A stretch of DNA of 5,258 nt, from contig JBFHES010000295.1 of NCBI GenBank assembly GCA_041584015.1, positions 1 through 5,258 of the forward strand, given 5' to 3'. The notes under the pieces are model-generated. The model worked only from the letters and a program-made list of their open reading frames with translations. It ran no database searches and was not told where the DNA came from. Below are positions 1 to 5,258 of this stretch, one piece after another. The DNA comes from JBFHES01 sp041584015 (GTDB taxonomy: Bacteria > Bacteroidota > Bacteroidia > Bacteroidales > M50B96). Both the position numbers and the translations under genes were made by a program. Each line of letters begins with the position of its first letter. Positions within the stretch are counted from its first letter, which is position 1.

Positions 1-960
1 ATTGACAACGATGGACAGTCGATCCTACAATGGTTGCGCTATCTGCAAAACGAGCTTAGTCCAATTGTACAATACCTCGCCGAGCTTGAAGAGCTGCCAG
101 CCCGTATTGAAAGTCTGGAGATTGAAATGAAAGACATTCATGCTGAATTTGAGAACCTGTTGAGCAAAATGGAAATTGATCCACGTCGGGTTGATGAGAT
201 TAATGAGCGTTTGAATGACATATATAGTTTGCAGCAAAAACACCGCGTAGCGTCTATTGAAGAGCTAATAGCTATAAAGGATGATTTAGATAATAAGATT
301 GGTGAAATTAATTCATACGACGACGAGATAGATGCCTTGCTTAAAACTCAAAAGAAACAAGAACAAGACCTGCTTACCTTATGTCAAAAGATTAGCGACA
401 AGCGAGTAAAAGTTATTTCACCTATTGAAAAGAGCATTAAGAAAATCCTTAATAATCTGGGGATGCCCGATGCAAAATTCCAGATAAGTCATCATTTACT
501 AGATGACTTCGGACCAAGTGGTAAAGATGATATTTCTTTCTTATTTGCCTCGAATAGCAATAGCGTTCCGCAACCAATATCCAAGGTAGCTTCAGGTGGC
601 GAGACATCAAGACTTATGTTATCTATTAAGTCGCTGCTGTCGAAAGCTAAGGGAATGCCAACAATTGTATTCGATGAGGTAGATTCGGGTGTTTCTGGCG
701 ACATTGCCGACAAGGTAGGTGACATATTATTGGATCTTGCATCAGGCATACAAGTCATCAACATTACACACTTGCCGCAAGTTGCAGTTAAGGGTAACAA
801 CCACTTTCTTGTTTATAAGGAAAAGACCAACGGCATAACTAAAACCAATATCCGTCAATTGGAGCAATCTGAGCGTATTACCGAAATTGCAAAAATGATA
901 AGCGGTGATGTCATCACACCGGCAGCTATAGCTAACGCCAAAGCCCTACTGAACTTGTAA
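1..960 (+). CDS. recN: DNA repair protein RecN, C-terminal part (5' end outside window)
   Basis: This frame is open from base 1 to the TAA at 958-960, giving 319 codons. RecN is normally about 550 residues, so roughly the first 230, including Walker A, lie upstream. RecN is a cytoplasmic SMC-like ATPase that acts at DNA double-strand breaks during recombinational repair. The fragment begins in the coiled-coil arm (rich in E, L and K, with the family-typical ELPARIESLEIEMKDI and DPRRVDEINERL stretches). It continues into the C-terminal ATPase lobe: the ABC signature SGGETSR at fragment residues 198-204, Walker B TIVFDEVDSGVSG near residues 221-233 with the D225-E226 pair, and the switch histidine in NITHLPQVA at about residue 257. 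A TTG at 34 could be taken as a start, but the same frame reads through upstream with RecN-like sequence, so it is not the true start. I see no frameshift. The gene is probably a housekeeping neighbour unrelated to the lipid genes downstream. Confidence 0.96.
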   Translation: MDNDGQSILQWLRYLQNELSPIVQYLAELEELPARIESLEIEMKDIHAEFENLLSKMEIDPRRVDEINERLNDIYSLQQKHRVASIEELIAIKDDLDNKIGEINSYDDEIDALLKTQKKQEQDLLTLCQKISDKRVKVISPIEKSIKKILNNLGMPDAKFQISHHLLDDFGPSGKDDISFLFASNSNSVPQPISKVASGGETSRLMLSIKSLLSKAKGMPTIVFDEVDSGVSGDIADKVGDILLDLASGIQVINITHLPQVAVKGNNHFLVYKEKTNGITKTNIRQLEQSERITEIAKMISGDVITPAAIANAKALLNL

Positions 961-995
961 TATCCGCGAAACATCAATATTTCTCGCTTATTATG

Positions 996-1003
996 TATCT
1001 TTG
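996..1003 (+). promoter_or_regulatory. Candidate Bacteroidota -7 promoter element (TATCTTTG)
   Basis: TATCTTTG matches the Bacteroidota -7 consensus TAnnTTTG exactly. The final G lies 6 nt before the ATG at 1010. In the usual geometry this box covers about -11 to -4, so transcription would begin around 1007 and the mRNA would have almost no leader. I see no clear TTTG -33 element about 20 nt upstream, which lowers confidence. Confidence 0.4.
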
Positions 1004-1009
1004 TTATTA

Positions 1010-2188
1010 ATGGAAGTAATCTTATACATAGGACTAACGCAGGCAATTTTTGCTTCTTTTCTAATGTTCACTAAACAGTCGAGGCACAATTCTGATATTC
1101 TGCTGGCAATTTGGCTTTTAGTAATCGCGCTTCAGCTCTATGCTAACATAATTGGAATCAAACACGAACAATTTGCGTTCTCCGGTTTAATCATACTTAA
1201 ATTATTTCCATACACCTATGGGCCATTTATCTACATCTATGCTAAATTGCTGATATTAGAGAAACCAATTTTCCGGATTCGGGATTTATTCCATTTTATA
1301 CCCTTTGTACTCGCCTCCATATTTCTACTAATATTTCCAACCCACGAGGAATTAATGGTAGAAGTAAAAGCAAGCTTCCTTGGTGGAGATTTATCCATCT
1401 ATCATATCATCAACTCCATCGCCATAATTACATCTATTAATATCTATATAGTTCAGGTACTATATTTACTTAGGGTTCATGAGAAGAAAGTGTACAACCA
1501 CTTTTCATACGACCTGCATAAAACGAATCTAAGCTGGCTTAAAACAATTGCCATTTCATTTTCGCTGGCATTTACCTTGTCGCTGGTTGCTCGTTTATTT
1601 AACTTCTTCCTAAATTTAGAGAACCCCGTTTTTGAACCGTATATTTTTCCTGTTTTCGGCTTAACCTTCTTTGCATATGCTCTTAGCTTTTTTGGTTTCA
1701 ACCAGGAAGCCATATTTGTAAGTCCAAGTTTTGTGCGCTTACAACGCAGAAAGGACCGATTGAGTTTGGCTAACGAAGAACAGGAGAAAAAAAATACCAA
1801 ATACGAAAGATCCGGACTAAAAGCTGATGAAGCCAAACGCTACCTTGATGACTTATTAAAGCATGTGGCTGATAACAAACCCTATCTTAATGGTAATTTA
1901 ACCATTGATATTCTATCTAGAGAAACCAATATCCCAAAGCATTATCTTACCCAAATCATTAATGAGCATCTGAATAAGAACTTCTATAATTTCGTTAATG
2001 AGTATCGTGTTAATTATGTAATTGAAATGATGAAGAACAACAAAGTTCAAAGTTATACAATTCTGGCCCTGGCCTTTGATGCTGGATTTAATTCCAAGTC
2101 TTCATTCAATACCATCTTTAAAAAATTCACAGGAAAAACGCCAACTCAGTATAGAATCGAATTAGCTTCTCAGGGACATGACAAATGA
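1010..2188 (+). CDS. Membrane-anchored AraC/XylS-family transcriptional regulator
   Basis: This is a protein of about 392 residues in two parts. Residues 1-230 are very hydrophobic, with about seven predicted membrane segments (roughly 3-20, 29-50, 57-83, 93-109, 129-154, 177-200 and 210-230). After a charged linker (about 240-270, rich in K, E and R), residues 270-385 form an AraC-type double helix-turn-helix. This includes the Bacteroidota-typical SGLKADEAKRYLDDLL lead-in, NFYNFVNEYRV, and the signature AFDAGFNSKSSFNTIFKKFTG followed by KTPTQYR. Such proteins are thought to sense something in or at the membrane and bind DNA from it; the ligand and targets cannot be read from sequence. I chose the ATG at 1010 because the in-frame TTG at 1001 overlaps the candidate -7 promoter box. 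The gene lies 49 bp after recN and 246 bp before the lipid genes, in the same orientation. A role in controlling them is only a positional inference. Confidence 0.9.
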   Translation: MEVILYIGLTQAIFASFLMFTKQSRHNSDILLAIWLLVIALQLYANIIGIKHEQFAFSGLIILKLFPYTYGPFIYIYAKLLILEKPIFRIRDLFHFIPFVLASIFLLIFPTHEELMVEVKASFLGGDLSIYHIINSIAIITSINIYIVQVLYLLRVHEKKVYNHFSYDLHKTNLSWLKTIAISFSLAFTLSLVARLFNFFLNLENPVFEPYIFPVFGLTFFAYALSFFGFNQEAIFVSPSFVRLQRRKDRLSLANEEQEKKNTKYERSGLKADEAKRYLDDLLKHVADNKPYLNGNLTIDILSRETNIPKHYLTQIINEHLNKNFYNFVNEYRVNYVIEMMKNNKVQSYTILALAFDAGFNSKSSFNTIFKKFTGKTPTQYRIELASQGHDK

Positions 2189-2293
2189 TTTTCGTTAAAG
2201 TAATCAGGTCCAAACAAAGCTTTCTAATTCAAATAATCTCAGATTTTATCGCTACAAACTCAAATCCATTAAAAACCATAATCAATTAACTTC

Positions 2294-2376
2294 CTGTCAA
2301 TTAATAGTACAAACTTGACGGATTGAACTTATACCTTCTTACAAATAGGTTCAAGTTCACAAGTCAGGTCTACTTG
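2294..2376 (+). repeat. Cluster of short inverted repeats in the intergenic region
   Basis: The 246-bp gap between the regulator and the acyltransferase gene holds three short inverted repeats. CTGTCAA (2294-2300) pairs with TTGACGG (2315-2321) through one G-U pair. TGAACTT (2324-2330) is the complement of AAGTTCA (2353-2359). CAAGT (2360-2364) is the complement of ACTTG (2372-2376). None is followed by a clean T-run, so I do not call a terminator. They could be a folded 5' leader or operator sites, but stems of 5-7 bp also arise by chance in AT-rich DNA. The rest of 2189-2434 holds no gene that I can support. Confidence 0.3.
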
Positions 2377-2434
2377 CACGAATAAATTCCTCACATTTGG
2401 TTTATTCTTTAAACTTAATAATATTATATACACC

Positions 2435-3685
2435 GTGGATTTATTCGAAAAACTAAGAAACAAAAAGACGCCATTAGGGCAATACCAAAAAAGTGCTGAC
2501 GGATATTACGCTTTCCCTAAACTTGAAGGCGAAATCCAACCAAGAATGAAATTCCAGGGAAAAGAAGTTCTTACCTGGAGCTTGAATAATTACATTGGTC
2601 TGGCAAATCACCCAGAGGTTAGAAAAGCTGATGCTGAAGCTGCCAAGGAATGGGGAATGGCTTATCCGATGGGCGCCCGTATGATGTCTGGACAAACCAA
2701 GTATCACGAAGAGCTTGAATTAAAACTAGCAAACTTTGTTGGGAAAGAAGCCGGCTACCTGCTTAACTTTGGTTATCAGGGAATGGTATCAATCATCGAC
2801 TCCACCGTGGATAGGAAGGATGTAATTGTTTACGATTCAGAATCACATGCCTGCATTTTAGATGGTTTGAGATTACACATGGGTCGCAGGTTTGTTTTTG
2901 GCCATAACGACATGGATAGTTTTAAAGCCCAGTTAGATCATGCCAAGAAAATCACCGACAAAAACGGAGGAGGCATCCTGGTTATTACTGAAGGTGTGTT
3001 TGGCATGTCTGGCGATCTGGGCAAATTACGTGAGATAATGTCTTTCAAGGAAGAATATAAATTCAGAATTTTAGTAGATGATGCTCATGGTTTTGGAACG
3101 ATGGGAGCTACAGGTGCCGGTGCTGGCGAGCAACTTGGTGTACAGGACGACATTGATATTTACTTTGGAACCTTTGCAAAATCAATGGCCGGAATTGGAG
3201 CCTTTGTTGCTGCGGAACAGCCAATCATCGATATGTTACGTTACTCAATGCGCTCACAGATTTTTGCAAAGTCTTTACCAATGCCAATGGTAATCGGCGC
3301 ATTAAAACGTCTCGAGCTATTAAAATCGGAACCACACCTTAGAGAAAACCTTTGGAAGATTGTTAATGCTTTACAAGGCGGTTTACGCGCCAAAGGTTTC
3401 AACCTTGGTAAAACAGAATCACCTGTTACACCTGTTTACTTTACAGGAAATGTTGCACAGGGAACTAATGTATTGGTTGATCTACGTGAAAACTATGGCG
3501 TTTTCTGCTCAATAGTTGTGTATCCGGTTGTACCGAAAGATGTAATCATGTTACGACTTATCCCAACTGCTGCTCACTCTTTAGAAGACGTAGAATACAC
3601 AATCAACGCATTTGCAGAAGTTCATGAGAAATTAAAATCCGGCGCATACGACGGCGATCAGGTAATGAAGATGAAGACTGTTTAA
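2435..3685 (+). CDS. Alpha-oxoamine synthase family PLP enzyme, probable cysteate fatty acyltransferase (capnine synthesis)
   Basis: This 416-residue cytoplasmic PLP enzyme belongs to the alpha-oxoamine synthase family (KBL, BioF, serine palmitoyltransferase), which condenses an amino acid with an acyl thioester and releases CO2. Visible landmarks are LTWSLNNYIGLANHPEV (46-62), the glycine-rich AYPMGARMMSGQTKYHEELE (76-95), H138 in ESHACILDG that should stack on PLP, D215 in VDDAHGFG, and the Schiff-base lysine K249 in GTFAKSMAGIGAF. Length is normal for the family. The GTG start gives the typical N-terminus MDLFEKLRNKKTPLGQYQ; the next in-frame ATG (M38) would remove conserved sequence. Family motifs alone do not separate substrates (serine, glycine, alanine or cysteate). 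I prefer cysteate because the next genes encode a sulfite-making reductase and a likely cysteate synthase, which would make the product 3-ketocapnine. Relatives are described as CFAT in Flavobacterium and SulA in Alistipes. Serine palmitoyltransferase is the main alternative. The cysH-family gene follows after 15 bp. Confidence 0.85.
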   Translation: MDLFEKLRNKKTPLGQYQKSADGYYAFPKLEGEIQPRMKFQGKEVLTWSLNNYIGLANHPEVRKADAEAAKEWGMAYPMGARMMSGQTKYHEELELKLANFVGKEAGYLLNFGYQGMVSIIDSTVDRKDVIVYDSESHACILDGLRLHMGRRFVFGHNDMDSFKAQLDHAKKITDKNGGGILVITEGVFGMSGDLGKLREIMSFKEEYKFRILVDDAHGFGTMGATGAGAGEQLGVQDDIDIYFGTFAKSMAGIGAFVAAEQPIIDMLRYSMRSQIFAKSLPMPMVIGALKRLELLKSEPHLRENLWKIVNALQGGLRAKGFNLGKTESPVTPVYFTGNVAQGTNVLVDLRENYGVFCSIVVYPVVPKDVIMLRLIPTAAHSLEDVEYTINAFAEVHEKLKSGAYDGDQVMKMKTV

Positions 3686-3700
3686 ATAGATAACAGACAA

Positions 3701-4438
3701 ATGGGAGTTGACCATAATGAAATAGGACACCTAAATAAATTTTTCAATCAGGCACCGCCTGAAGAAATTTTAAAATGGTGTGGAAAAAATCTATCGGGAG
3801 AAATTGCAATGACCAGTTCATTGCAAATCTCCGGAATGGTTATTCTGGATTTGTTGCACAAAGCAGGAATAGATATACCTGTTTATTTTATTGATACAGG
3901 ATTCCATTTTCCAGAGACTTTAGATTTTAAAGAAAAGGTTGAAAAGCACTACGACATAAGCATTAATACAATAAGACCGGAACATTCCAAGGACAAATTT
4001 GAACGAATGTTTGGGAAAGAGTTACATGATCGGGACCCCGACTTCTGTTGCCAGAAAAACAAGATTGAGCCACAGAACAGATTCATGAAAGAATCTGGGT
4101 TTACTCACTGGCTATCTGCCATTCGGAAAGATCAAAGCAAGAGCCGCGCAAACTTTGATGTACTAATGATTGACGAGAACAATTTCGTTCGGGTACACCC
4201 CTTGCTTAACTGGAAATGGGACAATGTTTGGGAGTACATCAACAAAAATGATGTTCCGTTTCATCCTCTTTATTCGTTCGGCTATAGCTCCATCGGATGC
4301 GCTCCTGAGTCGTGTACTTCAAAAGGAAGTTTCGCCAGTGGCGAGAGAAGTGGTCGATGGAAAAACAGCACAAAAACGGAATGTGGTTTACATCAAAAGT
4401 TATCAGTTGCAGTAGATATCCATGCAATAAATAGATAA
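3701..4438 (+). CDS. cysH: Phosphoadenylyl/adenylyl-sulfate reductase (CysH family), with widened Fe-S cysteine pair
   Basis: This 245-residue cytoplasmic enzyme should reduce APS or PAPS to sulfite using thioredoxin. The adenylate-binding fold is marked by MTSSLQISGMVILDLL (37-52), the FIDTGFHFPET loop (63-73) and IRKDQSKSRA (141-150), then PLLNWKWDNVWEYI (167-180) and the catalytic cysteine C228 in ECGLH near the C-terminus. A CC pair (116-117) and two further cysteines (C200, C205) are the four ligands expected for the [4Fe-4S] cluster of APS-type reductases. The second pair usually reads CxxC; here it is C-APES-C, two residues wider, while the distance from C205 to R216 of the RSGRW motif looks normal. 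The start at 3701 is 15 bp after the acyltransferase stop, implying one transcript. With a likely cysteate synthase downstream, its probable job is to supply sulfite for cysteate, though general sulfate assimilation is also possible. No ATP sulfurylase or sulfite reductase genes are in the window. Confidence 0.9.
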   Translation: MGVDHNEIGHLNKFFNQAPPEEILKWCGKNLSGEIAMTSSLQISGMVILDLLHKAGIDIPVYFIDTGFHFPETLDFKEKVEKHYDISINTIRPEHSKDKFERMFGKELHDRDPDFCCQKNKIEPQNRFMKESGFTHWLSAIRKDQSKSRANFDVLMIDENNFVRVHPLLNWKWDNVWEYINKNDVPFHPLYSFGYSSIGCAPESCTSKGSFASGERSGRWKNSTKTECGLHQKLSVAVDIHAINR

Positions 4439-4446
4439 AATAATAC

Positions 4447-4490
4447 AGGAGCAAACTTTATGTCTTCGTCTGACAAACAAGCTTGCTCCT
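4447..4490 (+). terminator. Terminator-like hairpin after the acyltransferase-reductase pair
   Basis: AGGAGCAA (4447-4454) is perfectly complementary to TTGCTCCT (4483-4490). Inside, CTT (4456-4458) can pair with AAG (4479-4481) after an A/C mismatch, and TGTC (4461-4464) with GACA (4472-4475) around a 7-nt loop. The right arm is followed by CTTCTTTTC, which is pyrimidine-rich and mostly T but not an uninterrupted T-run. It starts 8 nt after the reductase stop, the expected place for an intrinsic terminator. The internal mismatches and interrupted T-tract leave some doubt. Confidence 0.5.
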
Positions 4491-4528
4491 CTTCTTTTCA
4501 TACAAATAAGTGTCAGATACCAGATCAA

Positions 4529-4578
4529 GTTAATTCAAATAAGAACCAGCGTATGCATTTTCTCTTGTTTGAATTAAT
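4529..4578 (+). repeat. Long AT-rich inverted repeat / hairpin upstream of cysteate synthase
   Basis: The left arm GTTAATTCAAATAAGA (4529-4544) pairs with the right arm TCTTGTTTGAATTAAT (4563-4578) over 16 positions: 14 Watson-Crick pairs plus two G-U pairs (4529/4578 and 4540/4567). The loop is 18 nt. The core TTAATTCAAA/TTTGAATTAA is a perfect 10-bp inverted repeat. No T-run follows the right arm (TAACCCTAAATTC), so it does not look like an ordinary terminator. It ends 20 nt before the candidate -7 box of the next gene, a position that suits an operator or an mRNA stability/processing element. Confidence 0.6.
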
Positions 4579-4598
4579 AACCCTAAATTCGACATTTA

Positions 4599-4606
4599 TA
4601 ATTTTG
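4599..4606 (+). promoter_or_regulatory. Candidate Bacteroidota -7 promoter element (TAATTTTG) for cysteate synthase
   Basis: TAATTTTG matches TAnnTTTG exactly and ends 7 nt before the ATG at 4614, placing the predicted transcript start around 4610. A TTTG at 4568-4571, inside the right arm of the hairpin, is the nearest -33-like element, but the spacer of 27 nt is longer than the usual 19-21. The gene may therefore be transcribed separately from the two genes before it. Confidence 0.4.
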
Positions 4607-4613
4607 CTCTATT

Positions 4614-5258
4614 ATGACAACAAAAAACGACAAATATTACCTCGAGTGCCGTAACTGCCACAACGAGATTGCCGACTTAAAACAATGGTTTGAACACAAG
4701 CAGCAATGCCCTGAATGCGGCAATAAATGGGCTGATGTGAAATACCATGATGATATTGAGAAGATCAAAGATTTGATATTGAATAATGCCGGAGATCCCA
4801 ACAGCGTATTTTATTACTTTGATTTTCTACCAATACTGGACGAAGAAAATATCATTACCCGAGGCGAAGGAGTTATTCCAGTGGAGAACTGGCCTTTCCT
4901 TGAAGAATTTGCCAGGAAAAAATACGATCTGGACATTACAGTAAATGTGTATCGTAACGACCTTAACCAAGGAACAAACACCTTTAAAGACGTTGCCGCA
5001 TCAGTTGCTGCAAGCGCCTTAAAAGAGAATGGAATTAAGCAGTATGCTGTTGCGAGTACCGGAAACATTGCATCTGCATTCTCTCACTACCTGGCTAAAG
5101 CAGACATAAATCTGGCTGTTTTTATGCCAAACGATGCGCTTAAGGCTAACGAGGCAGAGGTTAGTACTTATGGTCAACAAGTATTCAGGGTTAATGGCGA
5201 TTATGCGGCAGCCAAAAAAGTTGCAGCAGATTATTCTGCTAAACATAATATTCTGTTG
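4614..5258 (+). CDS. Threonine-synthase-like PLP enzyme with zinc ribbon, probable cysteate synthase (3' end outside window)
   Basis: The frame is open from the ATG at 4614 to the last base (215 codons, no stop), so the C-terminal half is missing. An in-frame TAA at 4599-4601 makes this ATG the earliest possible start. Residues 8-39 form a zinc-ribbon-like knuckle with C12-x2-C15 and C32-x2-C35. The PLP fold-type II core follows: QGTNTFKD (119-126), with K125 the expected Schiff-base lysine as in the SFKD motif of threonine synthases, and ASTGNIASAFSHY (147-159), the phosphate-binding loop matching SSGNTGA-type motifs. VFMPNDALKANE (169-180) also fits the fold. Enzymes of this branch include threonine synthase and cysteate synthase, which converts O-phosphoserine plus sulfite to L-cysteate and phosphate. 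I favour cysteate synthase because an oxoamine synthase and a sulfite-forming reductase lie directly upstream and there are no threonine pathway genes here. Threonine synthase remains possible. The 175-bp gap from the reductase gene carries two hairpins and a promoter candidate, so its expression may be set separately. Confidence 0.82.
   Translation, partial: MTTKNDKYYLECRNCHNEIADLKQWFEHKQQCPECGNKWADVKYHDDIEKIKDLILNNAGDPNSVFYYFDFLPILDEENIITRGEGVIPVENWPFLEEFARKKYDLDITVNVYRNDLNQGTNTFKDVAASVAASALKENGIKQYAVASTGNIASAFSHYLAKADINLAVFMPNDALKANEAEVSTYGQQVFRVNGDYAAAKKVAADYSAKHNILL

Noticed and set aside
492..800. Reverse-strand frame of 102 codons inside recN
   Set aside because: It is antisense to the conserved RecN ATPase motifs and shows no recognisable protein; it is a shadow frame. 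The same applies to the other antisense frames inside the regulator, acyltransferase, reductase and cysteate synthase genes.
966..987. Weak hairpin GCGAAA/TTTCTCGC after recN as a terminator
   Set aside because: It needs a two-base bulge, is short, and overlaps the region just upstream of the regulator promoter candidate; no clear T-run.
2216..2223. Palindrome AAAGCTTT after the regulator gene
   Set aside because: An 8-bp palindrome with no loop and no T-run; expected by chance in AT-rich DNA.
2396..2429. TTTG (2396-2399) plus TATTATAT (2422-2429) as a promoter for the acyltransferase gene
   Set aside because: The spacing is near normal but the -7 half matches TAnnTTTG poorly (only TA and one further T), so I do not call it.
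4460..4654. A 64-codon frame preceded by AGGAG at 8-nt spacing
   Set aside because: It overlaps the cysteate synthase start in another frame, has low-complexity sequence without a recognisable domain, and Bacteroidota rarely depend on Shine-Dalgarno sites; the AGGAG is better explained as a hairpin arm. Kept only as a leader-peptide possibility in the findings.
1..5258. CRISPR arrays, tRNA or rRNA genes, insertion sequences
   Set aside because: I saw no regularly spaced repeats, tRNA cloverleaf, transposase motifs or terminal inverted repeats on either strand.

Overview
The window looks like a chromosomal segment from a member of the Bacteroidota. The evidence is the gene content (a membrane-anchored AraC-type regulator of the kind common in this phylum, plus an apparent sulfonolipid pathway that is a Bacteroidota hallmark), a moderately AT-rich composition, weak or absent Shine-Dalgarno sequences, and two exact matches to the Bacteroidota -7 promoter consensus TAnnTTTG. 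All genes lie on the + strand.

Layout: (1) 1-960 is the 3' part of recN, a DNA-repair ATPase, and is cut by the left edge. (2) 1010-2188 encodes a roughly 7-TM membrane protein with a C-terminal AraC/XylS DNA-binding domain. (3) 2189-2434 is intergenic DNA with several short inverted repeats and no convincing promoter. (4) 2435-3685 encodes an alpha-oxoamine synthase family PLP enzyme. (5) 3701-4438 encodes a PAPS/APS reductase (CysH family), 15 bp downstream and probably co-transcribed. (6) 4439-4613 is non-coding and carries two strong hairpins and a promoter candidate. (7) 4614-5258 (right edge) is the 5' part of a threonine-synthase-fold PLP enzyme with an N-terminal zinc ribbon, best read as cysteate synthase.

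Genes 4, 5 and 7 make sense together as the first steps of capnine/sulfonolipid synthesis. The reductase supplies sulfite. Cysteate synthase joins sulfite to O-phosphoserine to give L-cysteate. The oxoamine synthase condenses cysteate with a fatty-acyl thioester to give 3-ketocapnine. The reductase and N-acyltransferase needed to finish the lipid are not in this window. The pathway is known in Flavobacterium, Alistipes and Chryseobacterium relatives. What looks less familiar is the adjacent dedicated sulfite-producing reductase with a widened cysteine pair (CxxxxC instead of CxxC), and the structured, nearly leaderless control region before cysteate synthase.
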